DNA of 64,000 nucleotides from Acidobacteriota bacterium (GTDB lineage: Bacteria; Acidobacteriota; Vicinamibacteria; Vicinamibacterales; JAKQTR01). This document shows, one piece after another, positions 44,557 to 53,636 of the stretch. The position numbers and the translations under genes are program-made. Location of the stretch: positions 106,525 through 170,524 of the forward strand of contig JAPKZO010000017.1 of NCBI GenBank assembly GCA_026393755.1. The letters are read 5' to 3'. The notes under the pieces were generated by a model, which saw only the letters and a list, made by a program, of their open reading frames with translations, ran no database searches and was not told the DNA's origin. Numbering within the stretch: position 1 is the stretch's first letter; each line of letters starts with the position of its first letter.

Positions 44557-46389
44557 TCAGACGCTGGCTCCGGCCTTGACGCTGACGACTTCGTAGAACC
44601 TGAGTTCCTTGTGCTTGCCTCGAAGCGGCGTGTCCGGCATCTGGCGGCATTCGAACTCGTCTTTGAGGGCCTCGAACGTCGTTTCGCTGACCAGAATCGT
44701 GGTCCCGAATTCCTTGTTGAGCGTCTGCAGCCGCGACGACACGTTGACGCCGTCGCCAACCACGGTGAACTCGAGGCGCTTGCGCGATCCGATATTGCCG
44801 ACGATCACGTCGTCGGAGTGGATGCCGATGCCGATCGCAATCGGGGGCTTCCCCGCCATCGCCCGCTCGCCGTTGATCTTGGCCAGCAGCGCCTTCATGC
44901 GGAGCGCCGCCAGCACGGCGCGGCGCGGGTGGTCGGGCGTGTCGCCGAAGGCGCCGAAGACCGCCATCAGTCCGTCGCCCAGGAACTTGTCCAGCATGCC
45001 GTTCTGCTCGAAGACGGCGTCCACCATCTCCGAGAAGTAGTCGTTGAGGAACGACACGACCTGCGAGGGCGTCATCTGCTCCGCCATCGCCGTGAAGCTT
45101 CGGATGTCGGAGAAGAGGATCGTGACACGCCGCGAGTCGCCGCCCAGGTTCACCTGGCCGTCGAGAATCTGGGCCGAGACTTGCGTCGCGACGTAGCGGC
45201 CGAACACCTCTTTGACGTGATCGCGCTCCTGGAGGCCGGCGGCCATCTCGTTCAGCGACGCGGCCAGCCGGCCGGCCACGTCATGACCGCCGAGCGCCAC
45301 GCGTCCGGTCATGTCGCCACTGCCGATCCGATGTGCAAAATCACTGAGCTCGTGCATCGGCTGCTGGATCGATCGTGAGACCTGCTGCGCGACAAGCAGG
45401 CCGGCCAGCAGCACCAGCACGACGCCAACCACGAGCTCGCGGCGCAGGGTGAGCAGCAGCGCCAACTGCTCGCTCTCGTCAATTTCGGTGAGCAGGATCC
45501 ACGGCTGCCTGGCCAGCGTGCCGGGATTCGGGATCGGCCGGTAGCCAAACAGCCTGGACTCCCGTCGCGCGTTCAGGGCGGTCACCGTCCCGCTCTTGCC
45601 CGATTGCCGCGCGAGCTGGATCGCAGGGTACGACGAGATGTCTTCGTTGACGCGCGAGACGTCGGGATGGGCGAGGATCCGGCCGTCGCCGTCCGCCATC
45701 ACGGCGTACCCGCTCTGGTTGAACTTCGCGACCTTCACGAGCGCGTCGAGCCCGATCCTCAAATCGTACCAAACCACAACGACGCCGACCACAGGTCCGG
45801 AGCCGACACCGAGCGGCACACTGATCGCGATCACCTGCCGCTTGTAGATGGCCGAATACCGGGCCTCGGACACGAACGGCCTGCCGTCCAGGCCGAACGC
45901 GACGGCAACCCTGTTCGTCTCCTCCTGCTGAACCGCCGCGGAACTGACGGCGACGGGCCGGCCGTCACTGTCGAAGATCTCCATCTGGAGAAAACCGGGG
46001 TAGAAATTCCGGATTGTCCGCAACTGGTCCTGCAGCTGGCCCGCCGAGGCCCGGGCGTTGACCAGTGGCGCGATCGAGGCTCCGAAGCTCCCGAGCCTCG
46101 TCGAGATGTCGCCGATGATCTGTGCCACCCGGCTCTCGACGATCTCGCCCACGTCCTGCAGTTCGACGCTGATCTGGCGGTCGAGGATGCGCCTGGCCGC
46201 CTCATATCCCCACACGCCGACTACCGACGCCGACATCAGTGCCACGCCCATCATGGCCAGCAACATGGAGACGAAGAAACCGGCCCGGAGCTTCGCGAGC
46301 CAGCGCGCCCGGAGCACGAGGATGAACACGCCAGCGAGCACCAGCCACCCGAAGGCCGTCGCCGTCACGGAGATCGCGAGCGACGTCAT
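44557..46389 (-). CDS. Membrane adenylate/guanylate cyclase (Cache-HAMP-class III)
   Basis: 610-residue receptor cyclase. Two N-terminal TMs (FGWLVLAGVFILVLRARW, FVSMLLAMMGVALMSASVV), a periplasmic Cache region (about 75-320), a third TM, HAMP (PMHELSDFAHRIGSGDMTGR) and the class III catalytic domain from about 405. Both metal Asp are present (TILFSDIRSFTAMAE; FLGDGLMAVFGAF), as is GDGVNVSSRLQTLNKE. Lys in MLDKFLGDG suggests adenine use. It starts three bases after the stop of the cNMP-binding patatin gene, so enzyme and effector are co-expressed. Confidence 0.87.
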   Translation of the reverse strand: MTSLAISVTATAFGWLVLAGVFILVLRARWLAKLRAGFFVSMLLAMMGVALMSASVVGVWGYEAARRILDRQISVELQDVGEIVESRVAQIIGDISTRLGSFGASIAPLVNARASAGQLQDQLRTIRNFYPGFLQMEIFDSDGRPVAVSSAAVQQEETNRVAVAFGLDGRPFVSEARYSAIYKRQVIAISVPLGVGSGPVVGVVVVWYDLRIGLDALVKVAKFNQSGYAVMADGDGRILAHPDVSRVNEDISSYPAIQLARQSGKSGTVTALNARRESRLFGYRPIPNPGTLARQPWILLTEIDESEQLALLLTLRRELVVGVVLVLLAGLLVAQQVSRSIQQPMHELSDFAHRIGSGDMTGRVALGGHDVAGRLAASLNEMAAGLQERDHVKEVFGRYVATQVSAQILDGQVNLGGDSRRVTILFSDIRSFTAMAEQMTPSQVVSFLNDYFSEMVDAVFEQNGMLDKFLGDGLMAVFGAFGDTPDHPRRAVLAALRMKALLAKINGERAMAGKPPIAIGIGIHSDDVIVGNIGSRKRLEFTVVGDGVNVSSRLQTLNKEFGTTILVSETTFEALKDEFECRQMPDTPLRGKHKELRFYEVVSVKAGASV

Positions 46390-46392
46390 GTC

Positions 46393-48384
46393 CTACGTCC
46401 CTTCCGGCCTGTTCGCGCCGGGGGCCACCAGCCGGATCGGCGCAATTCTGGCCTCGATCGTCTTCTCGATGGCTGGCAGTGCACGCCTCGCCGCATCCGC
46501 CCCCCGCGCAATCAATTCGTCAGCGCGGTAGTACTCGATCCACGTGAAGTCGGACAGATCGGGATTGATCAGCACGTCGGCAGCGATCGCCTTGAAGTTC
46601 CCCAATTCGTACTCGAGGATCTGCATCGAGTTCATGACGATGTCAAACAGGTTCGGCATGTCCTCCGAGTCCACCAGGTAGTTCAGCGGGTTGAACGCGT
46701 TGATCTTGCGGTACCAGGAGGCGACCACGGTTTCGACTCCGCGCTTCATGCGCGGCACGACATTGACGGCAATCGTCAGATCGGCGCCCATGTCGAGGAC
46801 GACCTCCGCCGGAACCGGATCCGAGACGCCGCCGTCCACCAGCACGTGCTCGCCCATCTTGACTGGCGCCATCACCATCGGGACCGACGAACTGGCGCGG
46901 TACGCCGTTTCGAGCCGTCCGGAGCCGATAGCGATGCGTTCGCCCGTCTCGACGTCGGTCGCGACCGTGCGACAGGGCAGCACCAACTGCTCGAACGTCT
47001 CCTTGCCCTTCAGAAACGGCCGCATCAGCGCCACGAAGCGCTGGCCCGCCATGATGCCAGGCTTGGTAAAGAACGTCGGATCGGAAGCCAGGAGGAAATT
47101 GCGCTTCACGCCCAGCTCGCGGGCAATATCGATCATCTCGGACACCGGCAGCCCGGATGCATAGCCGACCGCGATAATCGAGCCCTGGCTGCAGCCCGCC
47201 ACCAGATCGATGGGCACGCCGGCCTCTTCGAGCACCTTGAGCACGCCAAGATGGGCGAGACCGAACGCCGCGCCGCCGCCGAGCGCCAGACCAATCGAGG
47301 TGCCGAGCAATTTGTGCGCCAGCCGGTGGATTGGCAGCGCGGCCGCCGCCCGTGGATGCGTGCGAATGAACTCGCTGACGTCAGCAATGGAGCCGGCCAA
47401 TGCCGCACTGCGCGGCACGACGAACGGTTCGCTGCTGCTGATCGACAAAGGCCTGGAATTCGGGTTGACCAGGTTGATGACGCGGAACATCTTCATCTTC
47501 CGAGGATCGCCGACGCCAGGCTCCTCGTTGGGTTTGTCAACCAGAGCGACGTAGACATCAGAGTACGCGCTGGCCGATCCGATGAGCCCCGCTGTCTCGG
47601 CCCCGAAGTCGATGACGATGAAGCTGAAGACGTCACTCAACTTCGAAACCAGATTCGAGAGCAGATCGCCGTACGCCGCCGAGCCGAGACCAGGGGGGAG
47701 CGCAACCCGGAGGACCACGGGGCCTCCGCCGAGACGGGCCGGCGGCGGAACGAATTTCCGCGGCGCCGCATCGAGACTGTCGGACAGCAGATCGAGCGTG
47801 GTGGGATCCTGCGTCTCGCGTCCCGCCAGAACCTCGACATAGATCACCTCGGTCGTGGTGATCTGTTTGAGGAGGACGGCGAGCGAAAAGGCGATCAGGG
47901 TCCCGCCCTTCAACCCCGGGCGGCTGCCCACGGTGATGGTCGTGGTCGCACGCCGGAGCCTCTCGGCGCGGGTGACACCAGCCAGCCGCTTCGACAGAAC
48001 CCGCGCGAAGAACTCGATCGCCTTTGGGTTCTTCAGGAACAGCTGATCGAAGGCCGGTTTGTCGATCGCAAGCAGGCGCGCTCGGCGCGCGGCGGTCACC
48101 GTAGCGGTTCGCTTGCCGCCCTGCAGCAGCGCCATTTCCCCGAAGTAGTCGCCCCGTCTGAGCGTCCCGGTCTGACGCGGCGGCTGGCCCGCATCCCAGA
48201 CCTCCAACTCGCCGTCAAGCACGACGTAGAAGACGTCGCCCGGCTCGCCAATGCGGATGACGACGTCATCTTTGGCGAACGACACTTCCTGCGCCAGCTT
48301 CCCGACCACCTCGAGTTCGGCGTGGGTGAAGAAGTTGAAGATCTGAATCGTGGCGAGGAAGTCCAGGTCGACCATACAGTCCAT
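46393..48384 (-). CDS. cNMP-binding patatin-like phospholipase (NTE-like)
   Basis: 663-residue protein. The N-terminal cyclic-nucleotide-binding domain (about residues 8-130) includes GEPGDVFYVVLDGELEVWD and a phosphate-binding-cassette-like YFGEMALLQGGKRTATVTA with Glu and Arg. The middle has TPP/NTE-like features; the C-terminal patatin domain has the nucleophile elbow AGCSQGSIIAVGYASG (Ser near 398), the dyad Asp in LVDGGVSDPVPAEVV (near 516) and the oxyanion segment LALGGGAAFGLAHLG. It resembles NTE/YchK-type esterases. Directly upstream of a cyclase gene, so lipase control by cAMP is a strong guess. Confidence 0.85.
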   Translation of the reverse strand: MDCMVDLDFLATIQIFNFFTHAELEVVGKLAQEVSFAKDDVVIRIGEPGDVFYVVLDGELEVWDAGQPPRQTGTLRRGDYFGEMALLQGGKRTATVTAARRARLLAIDKPAFDQLFLKNPKAIEFFARVLSKRLAGVTRAERLRRATTTITVGSRPGLKGGTLIAFSLAVLLKQITTTEVIYVEVLAGRETQDPTTLDLLSDSLDAAPRKFVPPPARLGGGPVVLRVALPPGLGSAAYGDLLSNLVSKLSDVFSFIVIDFGAETAGLIGSASAYSDVYVALVDKPNEEPGVGDPRKMKMFRVINLVNPNSRPLSISSSEPFVVPRSAALAGSIADVSEFIRTHPRAAAALPIHRLAHKLLGTSIGLALGGGAAFGLAHLGVLKVLEEAGVPIDLVAGCSQGSIIAVGYASGLPVSEMIDIARELGVKRNFLLASDPTFFTKPGIMAGQRFVALMRPFLKGKETFEQLVLPCRTVATDVETGERIAIGSGRLETAYRASSSVPMVMAPVKMGEHVLVDGGVSDPVPAEVVLDMGADLTIAVNVVPRMKRGVETVVASWYRKINAFNPLNYLVDSEDMPNLFDIVMNSMQILEYELGNFKAIAADVLINPDLSDFTWIEYYRADELIARGADAARRALPAIEKTIEARIAPIRLVAPGANRPEGT

Positions 48385-48453
48385 TCCGATCCGCCGCCAG
48401 AGAACGCCCGAAGGACGCCGGCGCCATATTATCTCCCATCCGCCGAAAGGGGC

Positions 48454-48559
48454 CGGGACGAATAATCGACAGGGTCTCCCTCACACGACAACACTGTCGT
48501 TCGTCCGAGACGCTGACAATCTTGTCAGCGGAAAGAAACCCTGTCGATAATTCGTCCCG
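48454..48559. repeat. 106-nt multibranched inverted-repeat element
   Basis: Outer arms 48454-48475 and 48538-48559 are complementary over 22 bases with one small mismatched spot. Inside are GTCTC (48474-48478) with GAGAC (48507-48511) enclosing the hairpin ACGACA-ACAC-TGTCGT (48485-48500), and a second hairpin CGCTGACA-ATCT-TGTCAGCG (48511-48530). It fills the spacer between the IMPDH-family gene and the patatin gene. It may be a small palindromic mobile element, a terminator or a structured RNA for the patatin operon. The folding is clear; the role is not. Confidence 0.6.
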
Positions 48560-48565
48560 ACCGCT

Positions 48566-50128
48566 TCAACGGTCGTAGGATTCGCGGCGGCTGGCCTCGG
48601 TCAGTCGGATCACGTAACGCAGGGGATCGCGGCGGAAGCGGGTCTTGAACTCGGCCAGGCTCGCGGCGCCGCCGTAGCTGATGGCCGACGCCAGGTGCTT
48701 CATCATGTCGGTGATGACCGGGCGGACCGATCCGCACGCTGGGACGCTCACTTCGATCCCTTCTGCGCCCAGCGCCTCGAAGTCCACCTCGTCGTCGTCT
48801 TCGACGTCGAGCCGGTCCTTGATGGCCTGGATCGACGCCATTCCGCGCAACACCTTGAATGGAACCTTCACGACCTTCTGCGATTCGGGCAACAGCACCG
48901 ACTTCTGCACGACGTCGCCGGGCGTTTCGATCGTGCCGGCAAACGCACTGCCCAGCATCACGGTGTCGCCGCCAAACAGCAGCGCCTCGACAATCGCGCC
49001 ATCCCGGCGAATGCCGCCATCGGCGATGATGGGAATCCTGTCACCGACGGCGGCGCGGCATTCGACAAGCGCCTGCAGCTGCGGCACACCGAACGAGGTG
49101 GTCAGTCGCGTGCTGCACCCGCCTCCAGGACCGATGCCGACCTTGACTCCGTCAACGCCGAGATCGGCGAGCGCCCGCGCGCCGTCGGCAGTCGCCACGT
49201 TGCCCGCCACGACCTCGACACCGCCGAACCGCTTTCGGAACGCCTTCATCGCCTTCCGCATCACGACCGAATCACCGTGGGCGATGTCGATCACAATCAC
49301 GTCCACGCCGGCCTTGATGAGCTCCGCCGCGCGCTCCAGGTAGTCGCCCTTGGCCCCGATGGCGGCCCCGACAAGCAGCCGTCCGCTGACGTCCCGGGAC
49401 GCGCACGGCAGGCGCTTCTGATGCAGCAGGTCTCTGGCCGTGATGAGGCCGACGAGCACGCCCGCGCGGTCGACCAGCGGCAGCTTCTTCACTTTGCGCT
49501 CGATCATCAGGCGTTCGGCGGCAACCATCGAGAGGCGGCCCACGTTCACCACCAGGCGGTCGCGGAGCGTCATGCGATCCGCGACGGTCAGCTGCGGGGC
49601 GTCCGCGCGGCTATCGACGAACCGGACGTCGCGCTGCGTCAGCAGACCCAACAAGTGCCTGACGCCATCGACGACCACCAGCGTGCCCACGCCGCGCCTC
49701 TCCATCATGGCAAGCGCCGCGGTGAGCGACTCGTCGGGTCCGATCGTCCACGGATCCGCAATCACGAGATGCTGCGTCCGCTTCACCAGTTGGACCTCGC
49801 GAACCTGCGGCTCGATGTCCCCGGACCGGAAACCGCGATCGATGACGCCCAATCCGCCCTCTTCCGCGAGCACCATCGCCATCGGCGCCCGCGTCACCGT
49901 GTCCATGTTGGCCGACACGATCGGCCGCCGCAGCGTGATGTGACGTGAGAACCGGCACGACAGATCGATGCCGGCGGGGTCCCGGCGCTCGAGCACGCTG
50001 TACTGCGGCGTCAGCAGAAAGTCGTCGAAGGTGCACCCGGCGACCAGGGTCCTGAGCTTCCGCCATCCGCCCGCCGGTCGACCGCCCGTCGTCCGCCGCT
50101 GTTGCCTGGCCATCATCCGCCTCCACAT
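48566..50128 (-). CDS. IMP dehydrogenase/GMP reductase family protein with CBS pair
   Basis: 520-residue TIM-barrel enzyme. The start of the barrel (TFDDFLLTPQYSVL, VSANMDTVTRAPMAMVL), two CBS domains (about residues 120-240), the phosphate-binding GIRRDGAIVEALLFGGD and the catalytic-loop Cys in GIGPGGGCSTR are seen. The loop reads GGGCSTR rather than GSICTTR, and the usual IMPDH Arg-Tyr flap is not recognisable, as in GuaB1-type relatives that act as GMP reductases. IMPDH or GMPR activity is therefore open. Starts at 50116 or 50113 are also possible. Divergent from speA. Confidence 0.75.
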   Translation of the reverse strand: MWRRMMARQQRRTTGGRPAGGWRKLRTLVAGCTFDDFLLTPQYSVLERRDPAGIDLSCRFSRHITLRRPIVSANMDTVTRAPMAMVLAEEGGLGVIDRGFRSGDIEPQVREVQLVKRTQHLVIADPWTIGPDESLTAALAMMERRGVGTLVVVDGVRHLLGLLTQRDVRFVDSRADAPQLTVADRMTLRDRLVVNVGRLSMVAAERLMIERKVKKLPLVDRAGVLVGLITARDLLHQKRLPCASRDVSGRLLVGAAIGAKGDYLERAAELIKAGVDVIVIDIAHGDSVVMRKAMKAFRKRFGGVEVVAGNVATADGARALADLGVDGVKVGIGPGGGCSTRLTTSFGVPQLQALVECRAAVGDRIPIIADGGIRRDGAIVEALLFGGDTVMLGSAFAGTIETPGDVVQKSVLLPESQKVVKVPFKVLRGMASIQAIKDRLDVEDDDEVDFEALGAEGIEVSVPACGSVRPVITDMMKHLASAISYGGAASLAEFKTRFRRDPLRYVIRLTEASRRESYDR

Positions 50129-50192
50129 GGAACCTGTCGGATCGTCGTCAGATCGTCGATGACACGCGCGAAAAAATCGGTATCATGCAAAC

Positions 50193-52139
50193 GTGAGCAT
50201 TCCAGCCAGCCGCCTGAACCGATCCTGGCGCTTCGGGGACCCCTGGAGCATCGCCGACGCCACTGAATTGTACGAGATTGGCCGCTGGGGCCAGGGATAC
50301 TTTTCGATAGGCGACGATGGCCACGTGCATGTACATCCCGCGAAGGATCCACAGAACTCGATCGATTTAAAGAGCCTCACCGACGACCTGGTCCTGCGCG
50401 GCATCGACCTGCCCATCTTGATCCGGTTTAGCGACATCCTCAAGCACCGGCTGCAGGACATCCACGACGCCTTCCAGGCAGCCATTGCGCAGCATGGCTA
50501 CCAGGGCCGGTACGCGTGCGTCTACCCGGTGAAGGTCAACCAGCAGCGGCGCGTCGTGGAAGAAGTGGTGAAGTACGGGCGGCCGTTTGGATTCGGCCTG
50601 GAGGCCGGATCGAAACCCGAACTGCTGGCGGTCGCGGCGCTGGCCTCCAACGACATTCCGATCATCTGCAACGGCTTCAAGGACGCCGAGTTCATCGAGA
50701 TGGCCATGCTCGCCCAGAAGATCGGGCGCACAATCATCCCGGTCGTCGAGAAGTACAGCGAACTCGGGATGGTGCTCGAATACGCCGCGAAGGTCGGCGT
50801 GCGGCCCAATATCGGCATGCGGGTCAAGCTCGCGTCCCGCGGCAGCGGCAAGTGGCAGTCGTCTGGCGGCTACCGATCGAAATTCGGGTTGACTGTTGGC
50901 GAGATCCTCAAGGGCCTCGAGGAGCTGCGCGGCCTGGGCATGCAGGACTGCCTGAAGCTGCTCCACTTCCATCTTGGCAGTCAGATTCCCAACATCCGCA
51001 TCGTCAAAGCGGCCCTCAACGAGGCGGCGCGCATCTACGTTGAACTGGCGAAGGACGGCGCGGGGCTCGAGTACCTGGACATCGGCGGCGGCCTGGGCGT
51101 CGACTACGACGGATCGCGCACGAACTTCGAGTCGAGCGTCAACTATACGCTTGAAGAGTACGCGGCCGACGTCGTGTACCACGTCCAGACGGTGTGTGAT
51201 GACGCCGGCGTGAAGCACCCGACGATCATTTCGGAGAGCGGGCGGGCGATCGCGGCATATCACAGCGTGCTGGTGTTCAACGTGCTAGGCGTCACGGGAT
51301 TCCGCGAACAGGAGATCCCGCAGGTGGGGCCCAACGAGGAGCTCGAACAGCCGATCATCGACCTGCGCGAAACGCTGCAGAACGTCTCCGGCCGGAACGT
51401 GCTCGAGAGTTACAACGACGCCCAGCAGGCCCTCGAGATGGCGCTGAATCTGTTTACCGGCGGCTACCTGCCGCTCGAACAGCGCTGCCATGCCGAAGCG
51501 CTGTACTGGGCCATCTGTTCGAAGATCCAGCGGCTCATCCAGCAGATGGACGAGGTGCCGGAGGATCTGCAGGGCCTGGACGAGCAGCTGGCGGACACCT
51601 ACTTCTGCAACTTCTCGCTCTTCCAGTCGATGCCGGACAGTTGGGCCATCAAGCAGTTGTTCCCGGTGATGCCGATTCACATGCTGCAGAAGCCGCCGGC
51701 CAGCCACGCGGTGATTGGGGACATCACGTGTGACTCGGATGGCAAGATCGATCAGTTCATCGATCGGCGCGACGTCAAGCGCACGCTGCCGCTGCACGTC
51801 GTCAATGGCGAGCCGTACTTCCTGGCCGTCTTTCTGATTGGCGCCTACCAGGAAATCCTGGGCGACATGCACAACCTCTTCGGGGACACGCACACCGTCC
51901 ACGTCACGCAGGATGAACAGGGCGGCGTGGTGCTCGATTCGCTCATCAAGGGCGACACCGTCCGCGAGGTGCTGCAGTACGTGAACTACAACCCCGACAG
52001 CCTGGTGAGCAAGCTGCGGTCCGATACCGAGACCGCCGTGCGCGAGGGCAGACTTTCCTACGAAGAGTCGGGCCGGCTGCTGAAGTTCTACGAAGAAGGC
52101 CTGCAGGGCTACACGTACCTCGAAGACCCCAAGAGTTAG
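50193..52139 (+). CDS. speA: Biosynthetic arginine decarboxylase
   Basis: 648-residue PLP enzyme (alanine-racemase fold) turning arginine into agmatine for polyamine synthesis. PLP lysine in CVYPVKVNQQRRVVEE (near residue 114), glycine-rich phosphate site LDIGGGLGVDYDGS, and the C-terminal signature GDITCDSDGKIDQFI are all present; length fits SpeA. GTG 50193 agrees with the usual start of the protein. Followed by a probable terminator. Agmatine-processing genes are not in the window. Confidence 0.93.
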   Translation: MSIPASRLNRSWRFGDPWSIADATELYEIGRWGQGYFSIGDDGHVHVHPAKDPQNSIDLKSLTDDLVLRGIDLPILIRFSDILKHRLQDIHDAFQAAIAQHGYQGRYACVYPVKVNQQRRVVEEVVKYGRPFGFGLEAGSKPELLAVAALASNDIPIICNGFKDAEFIEMAMLAQKIGRTIIPVVEKYSELGMVLEYAAKVGVRPNIGMRVKLASRGSGKWQSSGGYRSKFGLTVGEILKGLEELRGLGMQDCLKLLHFHLGSQIPNIRIVKAALNEAARIYVELAKDGAGLEYLDIGGGLGVDYDGSRTNFESSVNYTLEEYAADVVYHVQTVCDDAGVKHPTIISESGRAIAAYHSVLVFNVLGVTGFREQEIPQVGPNEELEQPIIDLRETLQNVSGRNVLESYNDAQQALEMALNLFTGGYLPLEQRCHAEALYWAICSKIQRLIQQMDEVPEDLQGLDEQLADTYFCNFSLFQSMPDSWAIKQLFPVMPIHMLQKPPASHAVIGDITCDSDGKIDQFIDRRDVKRTLPLHVVNGEPYFLAVFLIGAYQEILGDMHNLFGDTHTVHVTQDEQGGVVLDSLIKGDTVREVLQYVNYNPDSLVSKLRSDTETAVREGRLSYEESGRLLKFYEEGLQGYTYLEDPKS

Positions 52140-52174
52140 AGCGGCGATTCGGGATTCGGCACAGACCCGTAAGG

Positions 52175-52195
52175 GCGGCTCTTGTGGCCGCTTTC
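52175..52195 (+). terminator. Probable intrinsic terminator of speA
   Basis: GCGGC (52175-52179) pairs with GCCGC (52187-52191) around TCTTGTG, followed by TTTCTT, 35 bases after the speA stop. A second hairpin, CCGGAC (52206-52211) with GTCCGG (52221-52226), could serve the convergent gene ending at 52242. Confidence 0.5.
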
Positions 52196-52241
52196 TTGTT
52201 GAACGCCGGACTCCGTAAACGTCCGGAGCAGAACCTTGTGA

Positions 52242-52763
52242 CTATTGTCGACTCTTGTTCAGTGTAACCCGCGCAAACGGCTGGAGCCTGCCGCCGGATT
52301 CACCGTCCATCGCCCACTGCCACGAGTCTGTGGTCGGTGTGTAGATGAACGTTGTGTGAAACACGTCACCGCTGCCGGTCTTGAAGAGGAACGGCAGGGA
52401 GTTGCCGCTGGGCGTAGCGCGGCCGATGGCATCGGCCGACAGGCCGCCGTTGCCGGTGGTATCGAGCCACAACACCTTGTACTCGCCGGACTTCTTATCA
52501 AGGCTGATGAACACGATGGCCTCGTAGGCCGGCTTGCCTTTCGCGTCTTTCTCACGCGACACCTCGTGCAGGCGGATGTAGCCGCCGTTCAGCACGAACT
52601 GGGCATCCACGTCGTGGGTGGTTTGTTTGTTGTCGATCGTGCCGCGCAGCACCCACCTGCCGGCCAAGTGGTCGAAGAGCGTCGCATGGGTCGCGGGCTG
52701 CTGAGCGAAGGTGGGCGACGACAACGCGACGACGGCGGCCACAAGCGCTAGGAATCGGCGCAT
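52242..52763 (-). CDS. Small exported protein (DUF1579-like fold), unknown role
   Basis: 173 residues; ATG 52763 follows GGAGG by nine bases. Signal peptide MRRFLALVAAVVALSSPTFAQ, then a beta-rich domain starting HLAGRWVLRGTIDNKQTTHD and containing LNGGYIRLHEVSREKD and YKVLWLDTTGNGGLSA, the lipocalin-like layout seen in DUF1579-type proteins. No ligand can be assigned. It borders the cassette array but no attC-like site follows its stop, so it may be an ordinary chromosomal gene. Confidence 0.65.
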   Translation of the reverse strand: MRRFLALVAAVVALSSPTFAQQPATHATLFDHLAGRWVLRGTIDNKQTTHDVDAQFVLNGGYIRLHEVSREKDAKGKPAYEAIVFISLDKKSGEYKVLWLDTTGNGGLSADAIGRATPSGNSLPFLFKTGSGDVFHTTFIYTPTTDSWQWAMDGESGGRLQPFARVTLNKSRQ

Positions 52764-52821
52764 GTACGAGTACCTCCGTTGACGGCTACTACAATAACCC
52801 CTGGCGCCTCGAACTCGTCGT

Positions 52822-52904
52822 TCATAACAGGACTCCACGTCTGGCCTCACTTGCCGGCGCTCACAGTACGATCCGCGCCGGCCGGGTGCAGCGCACTGTA
52901 AGAC
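52822..52904 (-). repeat. attC-like site 1 (degenerate)
   Basis: R'' TCATAAC at 52822-52828, L'' CACTTGCCGGCGC, L' GCGCCGGCCGGGTG and a decayed R' GTAAGAC at 52898-52904. L boxes pair with one extra base. It overlaps the 3' end of the cassette gene 52847-53530, as is common for cassettes. Confidence 0.5.
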
Positions 52905-53530
52905 CGCGGCGCCTTCCCATCCAGCGCGTCTTTTCCATCGAACTTGCCCACATCGCGGGTCCAACCCGTTTGCCCGCGGCGGTTCCGCACCTGAACCCAC
53001 CAAATCGATTCCGTGCGCTCAACAATCTTGCCCGTGCATCGCGCCGGCTCGAAGTCGCACACCCCGTTGTAGAAGATGGTGCCGTCCAGCTCGTCGTACA
53101 TCCGGCCCTCGAACCATGCCTTGAAGAACCCTTCGCCACGGTACGTGAGCAGGAACAGGGTCTGGCCAGGCGCGACGCTCAACGAGCCAGACGCCGTGCG
53201 CAGAGTGACGGCCTTGGGGAACTGGACACGCCCGGGCTTGACGATGACGACCACACCGGTCAACGCCGTCACTTGCTCGCCTCTGCTGATGGCATAGACG
53301 ACCGGAGCCGAGGCCTTGCGGTCGCTGCGAACCGAGACCGGGGCGTTAGCCGTCCACGCACGATAGACGCAACCCTCGAACGGGCAGGCGCCGATGTCTT
53401 CGTACGGGACGGGTGGTTTCGCCCTCTGTCCGTGGAGCGAAGTGAACGCTTCACCCTGGAGCGCACACATGCCAACAACCGCGACCCACGGGATAGACGC
53501 TGCCACCGCTATCGTGTTTCTATTCGCCAT
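52847..53530 (-). CDS. Cassette-borne exported SH3-like protein
   Basis: 227 residues from ATG 53530. Signal-like N-terminus (TIAVAASIPWVAVVGMCALQG), then a domain with CPFEGCVYRAWTANAPVSVRS and a bacterial SH3-like region near the end (ESIWWVQVRNRRGQTGWTRD), the usual W-x-x-V-x-x-x-x-G-x-x-GW pattern. SH3-type domains often bind cell-wall peptides. The last 20 residues are read from attC sequence, so the ancestral protein may have ended earlier. Confidence 0.65.
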   Translation of the reverse strand: MANRNTIAVAASIPWVAVVGMCALQGEAFTSLHGQRAKPPVPYEDIGACPFEGCVYRAWTANAPVSVRSDRKASAPVVYAISRGEQVTALTGVVVIVKPGRVQFPKAVTLRTASGSLSVAPGQTLFLLTYRGEGFFKAWFEGRMYDELDGTIFYNGVCDFEPARCTGKIVERTESIWWVQVRNRRGQTGWTRDVGKFDGKDALDGKAPRSYSALHPAGADRTVSAGK

Positions 53531-53550
53531 GGATCCTGACCTGTTCATCG

Positions 53551-53636
53551 GTCAACGACGGCGCTTCAGCCGCGGCGCTTCACGATCGCACCGAGCGACG
53601 TCGGGGGCAAGCCGTTGTGAGACAGCCACGTTAGCG
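53551..53636 (-). repeat. attC-like site 2
   Basis: R'' GTCAACG at 53551-53557 and R' GTTAGCG at 53630-53636; the stop codon of the gene 53631-54155 lies in R'. Inner boxes (CTTCAGCCGCGG, GTCGGGGGCAAGCC) pair less well than in the other sites. Confidence 0.45.

Noticed and set aside
45604..48465. 953-codon open frame on the plus strand across the cyclase and patatin genes
   Set aside because: It is antisense to two well-supported genes, rich in Arg/His/Asp/Gln with no domain or ribosome site, as expected for a GC-rich complementary frame.
48454..48559. tRNA gene
   Set aside because: The cloverleaf-like folding lacks acceptor-stem length, TpsiC and D-loop motifs and a discriminator/CCA pattern.
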